Assembly (NCBI RefSeq): GCF_023630175.1
Contig: NZ_JALLIN010000007.1
Span: 1-64,000 of the forward strand
Length of the DNA: 64,000 bases
Reading direction: 5' to 3'
Source: Streptomyces cellostaticus
GTDB lineage: Bacteria > Actinomycetota > Actinomycetes > Streptomycetales > Streptomycetaceae
Shown: positions 29,986 through 38,982 of the stretch, one piece after another
How positions within the stretch are numbered: position 1 is the first letter of the stretch
How the letters are laid out: the number at the start of each line of letters is the position of its first letter
The notes under the pieces: model-generated
Database searches by the model: none
What the model was told of the DNA's origin: nothing
What the model saw: the letters and a program-made list of their open reading frames with translations, nothing else
Translations under genes and position numbers: made by a program

Positions 29986-30834
29986 ATGGGACGAGTCACG
30001 GAACGCCGCAAGGTCCTCCGCATCCGGGACGGGGCTGTCTCCACCCGGCCGGACACACTCGTCGCCGAGGAGCCGCTGGAGATCCGGCTGAACGGCAGGC
30101 CCCTCGCGATCACCATGCGTACACCCGGCGACGACTTCGCGCTGGCGGCGGGTTTCCTGGTGAGCGAGGGCGTGCTGGGCACCGCCGCCGACCTGCAGAA
30201 CATCGTCTACTGCGCGGGGGCCACCGCGGACGGGGCGAACACCTACAACGTGGTCGACGTGAAGACCGCGCCGGGCGTGAAGCTGCCCGACTTCAGCCTG
30301 GAGCGGAACGTGTACACGTCCTCCTCGTGCGGGCTGTGCGGCAAGGCCGGCCTGGACGCCGTCCGCACCACCACGCACTGGCCGATCGCCGACACTCCCC
30401 CGGTCCGGGTCACCCCGGCGCTGCTCGCGGGCCTGCCCGAACGGCTGCGGGCGGCCCAGCAGGTCTTCGACCGCACCGGCGGGCTGCACGCGGCAGCCCT
30501 GTTCGGTGAGGACGGCGAGCTGCTGGACGTACGGGAGGACGTGGGCCGCCACAACGCGGTCGACAAACTCGTCGGGCGGGCGCTGCAGAACGCCGACCTG
30601 CCGTTGTCCCGCACCGTCCTGCTGGTGTCGGGCCGCGCCTCGTTCGAGTTGGCGCAGAAGGCCGTGATGGCGGGGGTCCCGGTGCTCGCCGCCGTGTCGG
30701 CGCCGTCGTCGCTGGCCGTCGACCTGGCCGCCGAGACCGGCCTGACCCTGGTGGGCTTCCTGCGGGGCAGCTCGATGAACGTGTACGCGGGCGAGCACCG
30801 GGTCGCCCTGCCGGCCGGGGCCGCGGAGCGCTGA
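29986..30834 (+). CDS. fdhD: Formate dehydrogenase accessory sulfurtransferase FdhD
   Basis: 282 residues. FdhD passes sulfur from a cysteine desulfurase to the molybdenum cofactor so that formate dehydrogenase becomes active; it is cytoplasmic. The mobile loop with the two functional cysteines is visible as SSCGLCGK, and the conserved VREDVGRHNAVDKLVG, VSGRASFELAQKA and GFLRGSSMNVY follow. The ATG at 29986 gives the family's usual start (GRVTERRKVLRI); earlier in-frame codons are unlikely. No formate dehydrogenase subunit lies nearby. Confidence 0.95.
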   Translation: MGRVTERRKVLRIRDGAVSTRPDTLVAEEPLEIRLNGRPLAITMRTPGDDFALAAGFLVSEGVLGTAADLQNIVYCAGATADGANTYNVVDVKTAPGVKLPDFSLERNVYTSSSCGLCGKAGLDAVRTTTHWPIADTPPVRVTPALLAGLPERLRAAQQVFDRTGGLHAAALFGEDGELLDVREDVGRHNAVDKLVGRALQNADLPLSRTVLLVSGRASFELAQKAVMAGVPVLAAVSAPSSLAVDLAAETGLTLVGFLRGSSMNVYAGEHRVALPAGAAER

Positions 30835-31202
30835 CCGGGTCTGTCTCGGTCGCGGCGGCGGGTCGCCTGCCGTCGGCGAGCGCCCCCCCTGCACCGTGGG
30901 AGTCCCCCCTGCACTGTGGGAGTCCCGCTGCCTGCGGCGTGAGAGTCCGGTTGCGCGACCGGCCACCGCCGAGGGTCCCAGTGGATCGATCGGCCACCGC
31001 CGCGCCGCCCTCGGGCCGGGACATCGACCGTCGCACCGATCGTGGAGCGGGGTCCGTCGGCCCCGCCGCCGCTCGTAGCACGCGGGGCGCCGACCGCGAG
31101 CCGTCGCCGGCGGCAAGCGGGCGCCGGCGATGGTTCGCGGCCGACGGGCGCAAGACGTGGACCGGCCTCGCGGCCGCTCTTGGGCGCGGACGGCCGGGCC
31201 GC
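30835..31202. other. Intergenic region with short direct repeats
   Basis: No gene seen. At 30885-30925 the phrase CCCCCTGCAC(C/T)GTGGGAGTCC occurs twice in tandem, and GATCGGCCACCGCCG-like phrases recur at about 30955-31005. These look like minor local duplications in a noncoding spacer. Confidence 0.4.
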
Positions 31203-31730
31203 TCAGCCGTGCGCCGGACGCAGGTCCCGCGCCTTGACCACCGTGCCCAGCCGCGGGAAGTCGAGCCGGACCGACGCCTGGTGCTCGGGGGCGGTGAGCG
31301 CGGCCATGGCGTCCTCGACGAAGACCAGGTCGTAGCCGAGGTCGGCGGCGGCGCGGGCGGTGGACTCGACAGCGAGGTTGGTGGCGATGCCGCCGAACAC
31401 CAGCGTGCGGACACCGCGTTCCCGCAGCCGCTCGTCGAGGCCGGTGCCCTGGAAGCCGCCGATGGTGCGCTTGACCACCTCCAGGTCCCCGTCCCGGCGC
31501 AGCCCGGCCACGAGTCCGCTGCCGGGCGGCTGCTCGGTGGTCGCGGGGCGTTCGACCCGGACCAGCACGACGAGCGCCCCGGCCGCGCGGAAGGCGGCGG
31601 CCAGCTCTTCGGCGGTGGTGAGTACCTCGGTGCCCTTGCGGGGTTCCAGGGGCAGCGCGACGACACGGTCCATCAGGTCGACCAGGACGAGGGCGGTGCG
31701 CCGGGGGTCGAGCGCGGGGGCTGCGGTCAT
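31203..31730 (-). CDS. Isochorismatase-like hydrolase family, catalytic Cys absent
   Basis: 175 residues with the cysteine-hydrolase fold. The general-base Asp is in LVLVDLMDRVV and the Lys in EVVKRTIGGFQG. The position that normally holds the nucleophilic Cys, at the end of the IATN stretch, reads GIATNLAVES, with Ala in its place. Many actinobacterial members have non-Cys residues here, so this may be a non-classical or non-catalytic branch. No siderophore or phenazine genes are nearby, so a true isochorismatase role is unlikely. Confidence 0.85.
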   Translation of the reverse strand: MTAAPALDPRRTALVLVDLMDRVVALPLEPRKGTEVLTTAEELAAAFRAAGALVVLVRVERPATTEQPPGSGLVAGLRRDGDLEVVKRTIGGFQGTGLDERLRERGVRTLVFGGIATNLAVESTARAAADLGYDLVFVEDAMAALTAPEHQASVRLDFPRLGTVVKARDLRPAHG

Positions 31731-32136
31731 GACGGAACGCTAACCGCCGTCAGCCGAAGGTCCCGGAAATCCCGATCGACAGGGCCATGAACTGATCGCG
31801 TTCAGTCGTCGACGGCGGCGCGAGTGGTTCGCCGCCGCCCGCACGGACCTCCCTGTCACGGCGGGCGGGTCGGATCGGCGCCGTCCTGGGCGAGGGGGTG
31901 GCGGGTGCTTCCCGTGGGGCGGCGGTACCGCGGCCACCGTGTACGCCGGCGGGGAGCGGCACCACGCGGTGCCGCGCCGCGGCGACGGGCTGCGAGGGCG
32001 GGCCCCGGGAGCCACGGCCGGCAACGGACGCCGGGTCCTGCGCCGGCGGCGGGCAGTGGATCCGCGGCTGACGACGGGCAACGGGGCCGCGGCCGGCAGC
32101 GGCCCGGAGCGACGGCCGGGGACCGGCCGGCGGATC
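31731..32136. other. No recognisable gene
   Basis: About 400 bases of extremely GC-rich sequence between two minus-strand genes. All six frames are open for long stretches because of base composition, but none shows a family pattern. It must contain the promoter of the isochorismatase-like gene. Confidence 0.4.
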
Positions 32137-33282
32137 TCAGCGGGAACCGGTGCCGGCCGCGGTGGGCGACGCCGCGGCCGGCCCGGCCGGTGGCTCGGCG
32201 GCCTCGGGGTCGTGGGCGCGCCGTTTGGCGATGACCGCGCACACCATGAGCTGCATCTGGTGGAAGAGCATCAGCGGCAGCACGGCCAGGGAGGCGTGGG
32301 CGCCGAACAGCACGCTCGCCATGGGCAGACCGGCGGCCAGGGACTTCTTCGACCCGGCGAACTGGATCGCGATCCGGTCCGCGCGGCCGAACCCGAGTGC
32401 CCGGGCGCCGTACCACGTCAGCAGCAGCATCACGGCCAGGATCACGCCCTCGACGGCGAGCAGCGCTGCGAGCCGGACGGCGCCGACCTGGTGCCAGATG
32501 CCCTGGGTCATGCCCTCGCTGAACGCGGTGTAGACGACCAGCAGGATCGCGCCGCGGTCGACCAGGCCGAGGAGCTTCCGGTGCCTGGCGACGAAGCCGC
32601 CCTCCCGTCGCCCACCGCCATCCCGCCCGACGCGCTTCGCGCGCCCCCGTCCGACGTCGCACCGGCGCAGCACCTGCCCGGCGACGAACGGCACGAGCAG
32701 TTGCAGCACGATCTTCACCAGCGAGTCGGCGGAGAACCCGCCACCGCCGTTGCCCAGCAGCGCCGCCGCCAGCAGCGGGGTCACGACGATGCCGACCAGG
32801 GAGGAGAACGAGCCGGCGCAGATGGCGGCGGGCACGTTGCCGCGGGCGATCGAGGTGAACGCGATCGACGACTGGATCGTGGACGGCACCAGCGTCAGGA
32901 ACAGCAGCCCCTGGTACAGCGGCTGGGTCAGCAGCGCCGGGACCAGTCCGCGGGCGGCCAGGCCCAGCACCGGGAAGACGACGAAGGTGCAGGCCAGCAC
33001 GGTGCCGTGCAGACGCCAGTGGCGCAGGCCGTCCAGCGCCTCACGGGTGGAGAGCCGGGCGCCGTAGAGGAAGAACAGGAAGGCGATCGCCGCGGTGGAC
33101 GCCCCGGAGGCGACGTCCGCGCCCGTGCCGTGGGCCGGGAGGAGTGCCGCGAGCCCCACCGTGCCGATCAGCAGCACGATGTACGGGTCGATCGGCATCC
33201 AGCTCGGCCAGTGCGGGCGTTTCACGCTGCTCCACTCGCTGTTCGTCGGGTAGGTCCACGGGTCCGGAGGGACCCCGTCCAT
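32137..33282 (-). CDS. Bile acid:sodium symporter family (SBF-like) transporter
   Basis: 381 residues with about nine to ten hydrophobic segments from residue 30 onward (IVLLIGTVGLAALLP, STAAIAFLFFLYGARL, GTVLACTFVVFPVLGLAA and further). VPSTIQSSIAFTSIARGN and FAGSKKSLAAGLPM are typical of the SBF-like branch. Members move organic anions or similar solutes across the plasma membrane. A basic loop of about 20 residues near position 225 and an Ala/Pro-rich tail are species-specific. ATG at 33282 follows AAGGAGA. It is divergent from a LysR gene 84 bases away, which probably controls it. Confidence 0.9.
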   Translation of the reverse strand: MDGVPPDPWTYPTNSEWSSVKRPHWPSWMPIDPYIVLLIGTVGLAALLPAHGTGADVASGASTAAIAFLFFLYGARLSTREALDGLRHWRLHGTVLACTFVVFPVLGLAARGLVPALLTQPLYQGLLFLTLVPSTIQSSIAFTSIARGNVPAAICAGSFSSLVGIVVTPLLAAALLGNGGGGFSADSLVKIVLQLLVPFVAGQVLRRCDVGRGRAKRVGRDGGGRREGGFVARHRKLLGLVDRGAILLVVYTAFSEGMTQGIWHQVGAVRLAALLAVEGVILAVMLLLTWYGARALGFGRADRIAIQFAGSKKSLAAGLPMASVLFGAHASLAVLPLMLFHQMQLMVCAVIAKRRAHDPEAAEPPAGPAAASPTAAGTGSR

Positions 33283-33329
33283 CGTCTCCTTGCGGGAGCC
33301 GATCGGGAATCCGGCATACCACTCTGACT

Positions 33330-33350
33330 GTCATCACGTCCCACGATGAC
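33330..33350. promoter_or_regulatory. Candidate LysR operator
   Basis: GTCATC (33330-33335) and GATGAC (33345-33350) form an inverted repeat with 9 bases between, a T-Nx-A type site, within the 84-base divergent gap between the transporter and the LysR gene. Autoregulation and control of the transporter would both act from here. Confidence 0.45.
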
Positions 33351-33366
33351 GACGTAGGCTGCCGGT

Positions 33367-34245
33367 GTGTACGACCCCACCCAGCTGCGCACCTTCCTGG
33401 CGGTGGCGCAGACGCTGAGTTTCACGCAGGCCGCACGGCGTCTGGGGCTGCGCCAGTCGACGGTCAGCCAGCACGTGCGGCGGCTGGAGGACGCCACCGG
33501 CCGGCAGCTCTTCGCCCGGGACACCCACTCGGTCGAGCTGACCGAGGACGGTGAGGCCATGCTGGGCTTCGCACGCCGGCTGATGGAGGTGCACGAGCAG
33601 GCGACGGCGTTCTTCACCGGCACCCGGGTGCGCGGCCGGCTGCGCTTCGGCGCCTCGGAGGACTTCGTCCTCACCCGGCTGCCGGAGATCCTGGAGCACT
33701 TCCGCCACGACCATCCCGAGGTCGACCTGGAGCTGACCGTGGAGCTGTCCGGCACGCTGCACGAGCGTCTCGCCGCGGGCAAGCTGGACCTGGTGCTGGC
33801 CAAGCGGCGGCCCGAGGACCCGCGCGGCGCATTGGTGTGGCGTGACGACCTGGTGTGGATCGGCGCCGAGAACCTGCGTCTGGATCCCGACCGCCCGGTC
33901 CCGCTCATCGTGTATCCCCCACCCGGCATCACCCGGGCCCGTGCCCTGGAGGCACTGGAGGCCCAGGGCCGCGAGTGGCGGATCGTGTGCACGAGCGGCA
34001 GCCTCAACGGCCTCGTCGCCGCGGCCCGCGCCGGGCTGGGCGTCATGGCCCACTCCAGGCGGCTGATCCCGCCGGGCCTGTTCCGGCTGCCGGAGCGCCC
34101 GGCCCTGCCGGAGCTGGGGAAGGTCGACTTCGTCCTGGTGCACGGCAGGCACCGGGGTGCCGCGGACGCCGCGGCGAACGCGCTGGCGGCGGCGATCCTC
34201 AGCGGCGGCGACCGGCTGCACGGCCGCCGGCGCGCCGCCGGCTGA
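33367..34245 (+). CDS. LysR-family transcriptional regulator
   Basis: 292 residues from GTG at 33367. The winged helix-turn-helix is at the N terminus (LRTFLAVAQTLSFTQAARRLGLRQSTVSQHVRRLE, here cited as residues 7-41), and a periplasmic-binding-protein-like effector domain spans about 90-285. It is divergent from the SBF-like transporter, the classic arrangement for a LysR protein controlling its neighbour. The effector cannot be read from the sequence. Confidence 0.93.
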   Translation: MYDPTQLRTFLAVAQTLSFTQAARRLGLRQSTVSQHVRRLEDATGRQLFARDTHSVELTEDGEAMLGFARRLMEVHEQATAFFTGTRVRGRLRFGASEDFVLTRLPEILEHFRHDHPEVDLELTVELSGTLHERLAAGKLDLVLAKRRPEDPRGALVWRDDLVWIGAENLRLDPDRPVPLIVYPPPGITRARALEALEAQGREWRIVCTSGSLNGLVAAARAGLGVMAHSRRLIPPGLFRLPERPALPELGKVDFVLVHGRHRGAADAAANALAAAILSGGDRLHGRRRAAG

Positions 34246-34423
34246 CCCGTGAGCCGCCCGCCCTGGGCAGCGGCGGGGTGGTGGTGATCCACGGCCCGGC
34301 CACTCTCGGGCGCCCCGGGGCCCGGCGCGGCGGGGAGGCGCTTCGGGCCCTTCGGCCGTCCGGCCGGGTCCACGCGCAGTAAGCGCGTCGTACAGATTCG
34401 GTGGAGATTGCGGTACCGGAAGT

Positions 34424-34439
34424 TACTGACTCGTCAGTA
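34424..34439. promoter_or_regulatory. Perfect palindrome, TetR-type operator candidate
   Basis: TACTGAC-TC-GTCAGTA, seven-base arms with two bases between, about 175 bases before the acyl-CoA synthetase start. Size and symmetry fit operators of TetR-family regulators of fatty acid degradation. No such regulator is encoded nearby. TTACTGACTCGTCAGTATTG could also overlap a promoter. Confidence 0.5.
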
Positions 34440-34611
34440 TTGTGTCCGGCCCTTACCCATGTGAGCGCATTTTCCGCTCGTCGGCGGGTAGGAAGGCGAG
34501 GTTTGCTCGATTTCCGCACCCCTCCCGCCAAGCTGACGGGTGGGGTAGCTTTCACGGCGCCGTGCGGAGCACGGCGGGCGTGACCGAAGAGCGAGGACGG
34601 GGAGCGAGGGA

Positions 34612-36438
34612 TTGCACGAGTTCACCACCCCTCCGTTGACGTCGGCGCCGCCGGTGGGCGGACTGGCCGACCCCCTCTTCGAGCGTGCCCGCACGGATCC
34701 CCGGCACGTGGCACTGGGCCGCAAGGACGAGTCCGGGCAGTGGCGGGACGTGACCTCCGCCGAGTTCCGGGACGAGGTCCTCGCCCTGGCCAAGGGCCTG
34801 CTCGCCCGGGGCATCCGGTTCGGCGACCGGGTCGCCCTGATGTCCCGCACGCGCTACGAGTGGACCCTGTTCGACTTCGCGCTCTGGACGATCGGCGCGC
34901 AGGTGGTCCCCGTCTATCCGACGTCCTCGGCGGAGCAGTGCTTCTGGATGCTGTACGACGCCGAGGTGACGGCGGCGGTCGTGGAGCACGAGGACCACGC
35001 GATGACCATCGCCACCGTGATCGACCGCCTGCCGCGGCTCCGTGAGCTGTGGCAGCTCGACTCGGGCTGTGTGCAGGAGCTGTACGACGCCGGCGCGTAC
35101 CTGGACGACGAGGTCGTGCACCGGCACCGGGAGGCGGTCACCCCGGAGTCGGTCGCGACGATCATCTACACCTCGGGCACGACCGGCCGCCCCAAGGGCT
35201 GCGTGCTCTCCCACGGCAACCTGATGTACGAGGCGGACACGGTCGTCCGGCGCTGGGAACCGGTGTTCCACACCAAGAAGGGCGACGAGGCGTCCACCCT
35301 GCTGTTCCTGCCGCTCGCGCACGTCTTCGGCCGGATGGTCGAGGTCGCCACGATCCGCGGCGGGGTCCGCCTCGGCCACCAGCCGCAGCTTCACGCGGAC
35401 GCCCTGCTGCCGGATCTGCAGGCCTTCCGGCCGACGTTCATCCTCGCGGTGCCGTACGTCTTCGAGAAGGTGTTCAACTCGGCCCGGCGCAAAGCGGAGA
35501 AGGAGGGCCGGGACGGGCCCTTCGAGAAGGCCGTCGACGTCGCGGTGAAGTACGCGGACGCCGTCGAGGCCAAGGCGTGGGGCACCGGGCCCGGACCGTC
35601 GGCCGGTCTGCGGATGCAGCACCAGCTCTTCGACAAGCTCGTCTATTCGAAGGTGCGCGCGGCCATGGGGGGACGCATCCGGAACGCGATGTCCGGCGGT
35701 TCGGCGATGGACCGGCGGCTCGGCCTGTTCTTCGCCGGCGCCGGGGTGCAGATCTACGAGGGCTACGGCCTGACCGAGTCCTCGGCGGCCGCCACCGCCA
35801 ACCCGCCCGAGCGCACCCGCTACGGCACCGTGGGCCGGCCCATCCCGGGTGTCACCGTGCACGTCGCCGACGACGGCGAGGTCTGGCTGCACGGCGGCAA
35901 CGTGTTCCAGGGCTACCTCAACAACCAGAAGGCCACCGACGGCACCCTGCACGACGGCTGGCTCGCCACCGGTGACCTCGGCGTGCTGGACGAGGACGGC
36001 TATCTGACCATCACCGGCCGCAAGAAGGAGATTCTGGTGACCTCCAATGGCAAGAGCGTCTCCCCGGGCGTGCTGGAGGAACGGGTGCGCGATCATCCGC
36101 TGGTCAACCAGTGCATCGTCGTCGGCGACGACCGGCCGTACATCGCCGCCCTGGTCACCCTCGACCAGGAGGCCGTAGAGCACTGGCTCCAGATGCGCGG
36201 CAAGCCCCGGCTCGGTCCCGCGCAGCTCGTGCGCGACCCGGATCTGGAGGCGGAGGTGCGGCGGTCGGTCGTCGCCGCCAACACCCTGGTCTCCAAGGCC
36301 GAGTCGATCCGCACCTTCCGCATCCTCGCGCAGCCGTTCACCGAGGAGCACGGCCTGCTGACCCCGTCGCTGAAGCTGAAGCGCAGGGCCATCGAGAAGG
36401 CGTACGACAAGGAGGTCGAGGCGCTGTACCGGGCCTGA
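34612..36438 (+). CDS. Long-chain fatty acyl-CoA synthetase
   Basis: 608 residues from TTG at 34612 (GGGAGCGAGGGA upstream). AMP-forming adenylate enzyme that activates fatty acids with ATP and CoA. Motifs in order: IYTSGTTGRPKGC (P-loop, about residue 185), PLAHVFGRM, GYGLTESSAAA, the hinge LATGDLGVLDEDGYLTITGRKK, and a C-terminal lid domain. Length and motifs match the FadD15-like, long-chain group. No membrane segment. The upstream palindrome may make it inducible. An in-frame ATG is not found at the N terminus, so TTG is the preferred start. Confidence 0.93.
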   Translation: MHEFTTPPLTSAPPVGGLADPLFERARTDPRHVALGRKDESGQWRDVTSAEFRDEVLALAKGLLARGIRFGDRVALMSRTRYEWTLFDFALWTIGAQVVPVYPTSSAEQCFWMLYDAEVTAAVVEHEDHAMTIATVIDRLPRLRELWQLDSGCVQELYDAGAYLDDEVVHRHREAVTPESVATIIYTSGTTGRPKGCVLSHGNLMYEADTVVRRWEPVFHTKKGDEASTLLFLPLAHVFGRMVEVATIRGGVRLGHQPQLHADALLPDLQAFRPTFILAVPYVFEKVFNSARRKAEKEGRDGPFEKAVDVAVKYADAVEAKAWGTGPGPSAGLRMQHQLFDKLVYSKVRAAMGGRIRNAMSGGSAMDRRLGLFFAGAGVQIYEGYGLTESSAAATANPPERTRYGTVGRPIPGVTVHVADDGEVWLHGGNVFQGYLNNQKATDGTLHDGWLATGDLGVLDEDGYLTITGRKKEILVTSNGKSVSPGVLEERVRDHPLVNQCIVVGDDRPYIAALVTLDQEAVEHWLQMRGKPRLGPAQLVRDPDLEAEVRRSVVAANTLVSKAESIRTFRILAQPFTEEHGLLTPSLKLKRRAIEKAYDKEVEALYRA

Positions 36439-36564
36439 GGCGCCGCGGGCGGCCGGCACCGGCCGGGATCTCCCGGCGCGGTTCGCGCCGTCCGGAATGC
36501 GGCGGGGCCCCTGATCGTTGACGATGGGGTACCACCTGTCGACAACCGAAGGATCAACGAGCTC

Positions 36565-37401
36565 GTGAGCAGCAAGGTCCCCCCGATCATCCTCAACAAC
36601 GGCGTCGAGATGCCCCAGCTCGGCTTCGGCGTCTGGCAGGTGCCCGACGACGAGGCCGAGCAGGCCGTCGCCACGGCGCTCGAGGCCGGGTACCGCAGCA
36701 TCGACACAGCGGCGATCTACGGCAACGAAGAGGGCACCGGCAAGGCCGTCGCAGCCTCCGGACTGCCCCGCGAGGACATCTTCGTCACCACCAAGCTCTG
36801 GAACAGCGACCAGGGGTACGACTCCACGCTGCGCGCGTTCGACACGTCGCTGCGGAAGCTGGGCCTCGACTACGTGGACCTGTACCTCATCCACTGGCCG
36901 CTGCCGTCCCGGGGCACCTCCGTCGACACCTACAAGGCGTTCGAGAAGCTGTACGCCGACGGCCGGGTGAAGGCGATCGGCGTCTCCAACTTCCTTCCGG
37001 AACACCTGCGCCGGCTCATCGGCGAGACCTCGGTCGTTCCGGCGGTCAACCAGATCGAGCTGCACCCGCACCTGCAGCAGCACCAGGCCCGCGAGCTGCA
37101 CGCGGAGCACGGCGTCGCCACCGAGGCCTGGTCGCCGCTCGGCCAGGGCAAGGGCCTGCTGGAGGTGCCGGCGATCGTCGCCATCGCGCGCAAGCACGGC
37201 CGCACCCCGGCGCAGGTCGTGCTGCGCTGGCACGTCCAGCTCGGCAACGTCGTGATCCCTAAGTCGGTGACGCCGTCGCGGATCAGGGAGAACATCCAGG
37301 TGTTCGACTTCAGCCTGGACGACGAGGACCTCGCGGCCATCAGCGCCCTCAACGAGGACCGGCGTCTCGGCCCGGACCCGGCCACGTTCGAACTGGTCTG
37401 A
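36565..37401 (+). CDS. Aldo/keto reductase
   Basis: 278 residues from GTG at 36565. NADPH-dependent AKR of the 2,5-diketo-gluconate reductase type. The catalytic tetrad is visible: Asp and Tyr in SIDTAAIYGNE, Lys in VTTKLWN, His in LIHWPLP. VIPKSVTPSRIRENI near the C terminus binds the cofactor phosphate. Substrate unknown. It follows the acyl-CoA synthetase by 126 bases and probably has its own promoter. Confidence 0.93.
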   Translation: MSSKVPPIILNNGVEMPQLGFGVWQVPDDEAEQAVATALEAGYRSIDTAAIYGNEEGTGKAVAASGLPREDIFVTTKLWNSDQGYDSTLRAFDTSLRKLGLDYVDLYLIHWPLPSRGTSVDTYKAFEKLYADGRVKAIGVSNFLPEHLRRLIGETSVVPAVNQIELHPHLQQHQARELHAEHGVATEAWSPLGQGKGLLEVPAIVAIARKHGRTPAQVVLRWHVQLGNVVIPKSVTPSRIRENIQVFDFSLDDEDLAAISALNEDRRLGPDPATFELV

Positions 37402-37409
37402 CAGCCGCA

Positions 37410-37439
37410 CGGTCCGGCACCCGGCCGTCTCCCGGACCG
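37410..37439. terminator. Hairpin between convergent genes
   Basis: CGGTCCGG and CCGGACCG form an 8-bp stem with a 14-base loop between the reductase stop (37401) and the stop of the minus-strand gene (37446). Its position between convergent genes suggests a bidirectional terminator; there is no T-run. Confidence 0.45.
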
Positions 37440-37445
37440 CCGGAC

Positions 37446-38057
37446 TCAGCCGGGGAGCACGTCCGCGTGCACGACCTCGAACTCCTCCAGACTCACTACG
37501 CCGACCCGCGCCTTCGCCACGCCCTCGTGACGGGCCGCCGCCTGACCGGCCCGGGAGGCGGCCATCGAGGCGCGGTCGACGAAGAGGGCGCCGACCCGGC
37601 CCCGGCCGTGCTCCCGGTCGATGAGCAGGGCGGTACGGACCAGGCCCGGCAGGGTCTCCAGGCGCGGGAGGACGGTCGACCGGAAGGTCTCCGTGAACAG
37701 GTCGGCGTCCGCCGGATCGAACTCCACCCGGGACACGCGCAGGCCGCCGCCCATGCGCGGCACCCGCAGCGAACGGTGGACGGCCGCCTGGAGGTTCTCC
37801 ACCGTCAGGGTGCCCGCGAACGGCTCCAGCAGGGCCTCCCGGTGCTGCCGCATCACGGTGTCGCTGTTGCTGCGCGCCTCTTCGGAGGCCCACCAGCTCT
37901 CCGCCAGCAGCTTGCCCAGTTCGTGGTCGGTGAAGACGCCGGCCCCGAGGTAGCCGGGGCGTTCCTCGAGCAGTTCGCGTCCCTCGGTGTTCAGCGCCCG
38001 GACCGCTGTGTCGATCTTGGCCGGGTCGCCGGTCACGTAGACGGTGCGCACGAACAT
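37446..38057 (-). CDS. Hypothetical protein, ABM/dimeric barrel-like
   Basis: 203 residues from the ATG at 38057 (GGAGGCGAG upstream). Two related halves are apparent: FVRTVYVTGDPAKID... followed by ELLEERPGYLGAGVF, and later FRSTVLPRLETLPGLVRTALLID. The phrase E-PG---G in each half is typical of antibiotic-biosynthesis-monooxygenase-like dimeric alpha/beta barrels. No known active-site set can be assigned. Single gene, converging on the aldo/keto reductase. Confidence 0.65.
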   Translation of the reverse strand: MFVRTVYVTGDPAKIDTAVRALNTEGRELLEERPGYLGAGVFTDHELGKLLAESWWASEEARSNSDTVMRQHREALLEPFAGTLTVENLQAAVHRSLRVPRMGGGLRVSRVEFDPADADLFTETFRSTVLPRLETLPGLVRTALLIDREHGRGRVGALFVDRASMAASRAGQAAARHEGVAKARVGVVSLEEFEVVHADVLPG

Positions 38058-38240
38058 GACATCTCGCCTCCGCGTGCCCTGTGGCCGCTCGCTTCGACAT
38101 GACCAGTCTTCCGCGTGAGGCGGAGCCCCGCAAAACCGAACACAACGCGGACCCTCGCACAGGGACTTGGCTAGGGCATGCGCGTGCACCACTTTGCAGC
38201 ACCTGGTAAGGAAACTTTCCTAACAGAAGGACCTCCCACA

Positions 38241-38969
38241 GTGCGCCTGCGTCCACCGACCCTCCTCGCGGCCTTCGGGGCCGCTCTCCCAGCCGCCGGA
38301 GCGCTTCCCGCACAGGCCTCCGGCCCCACTCCCGACGAACCGTCCGGCACCGGCCCCGACGCCCCGCCGGCCTCCCGCCGGGAGGGCACGGTCGGCGCCG
38401 CGGAACTGCTCGCCAAGGTGACGTCCTGTTCCCAGATCTCCCACGGCAGGTACCGGCCGGACGAGGAGACCCCGGCGACGGTCCCCGTGTGCGGAATGAA
38501 CGGCGCGGTGTTCTGGAAGGCCGACATGGACGTCGACTGCGACGGCCGGCGGATCACCGGATGCGACGAGGACCGCGATCCCCGGTACCAGGCCGACACC
38601 GCGTTCCGCCAGTCCGACGGCGGGCCCCTGGAGGCCGGGTACCTGCCCCATGCGGTGGTCCCCGGCGCCAGCAGTCTCTGGGACTACCCCGGCGCCGGCA
38701 TCACCGGCGGCGGCGTGGTCGCCGTCGTCTGCGACGGCAGGGTCGAGTACACCGTCGTCGGCGACACCGGCCCCGCCGCGATCATCGGCGAGGCCTCGTA
38801 CGCCACCGCCGAGGCGCTCGGCATCGGCCCCGACCCGGCCACCGGCGGGGTCGACTCCGGCGTGACGTACGTCCTGTTCAAGAACTCCAGGGTGTCCCCC
38901 GTCGAGAGCCACCGCGCGGCCGTCTTCCTCGGGGACCAGTTGGCCAGGCAGTTCCTGCAGGACAACTGA
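38241..38969 (+). CDS. Secreted chitosanase, glycoside hydrolase family 75
   Basis: 242 residues from GTG at 38241 (AGAAGGA upstream). A signal peptide (RLRPPTLLAAFGAALPAAGA, cleavage near AQA-SG) is followed by a Pro/Ser linker and the GH75 domain: VFWKADMDVDCDG, then PLEAGYLPHAVVP, and GVVAVVCDGRVEYTVVGDTGP with the Asp and Glu residues expected in the active site. It would cut chitosan outside the cell. An in-frame upstream start at 38178 lacks a ribosome site. Stand-alone gene; the next gene converges on it. Confidence 0.85.
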   Translation: MRLRPPTLLAAFGAALPAAGALPAQASGPTPDEPSGTGPDAPPASRREGTVGAAELLAKVTSCSQISHGRYRPDEETPATVPVCGMNGAVFWKADMDVDCDGRRITGCDEDRDPRYQADTAFRQSDGGPLEAGYLPHAVVPGASSLWDYPGAGITGGGVVAVVCDGRVEYTVVGDTGPAAIIGEASYATAEALGIGPDPATGGVDSGVTYVLFKNSRVSPVESHRAAVFLGDQLARQFLQDN

Positions 38970-38982
38970 TGCTCGGCACACC

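Noticed and set aside
34552..38313. A 1253-codon open frame on the minus strand
   Set aside because: It runs antisense through the acyl-CoA synthetase and reductase genes and is open only because of GC-rich third positions; no family pattern appears.
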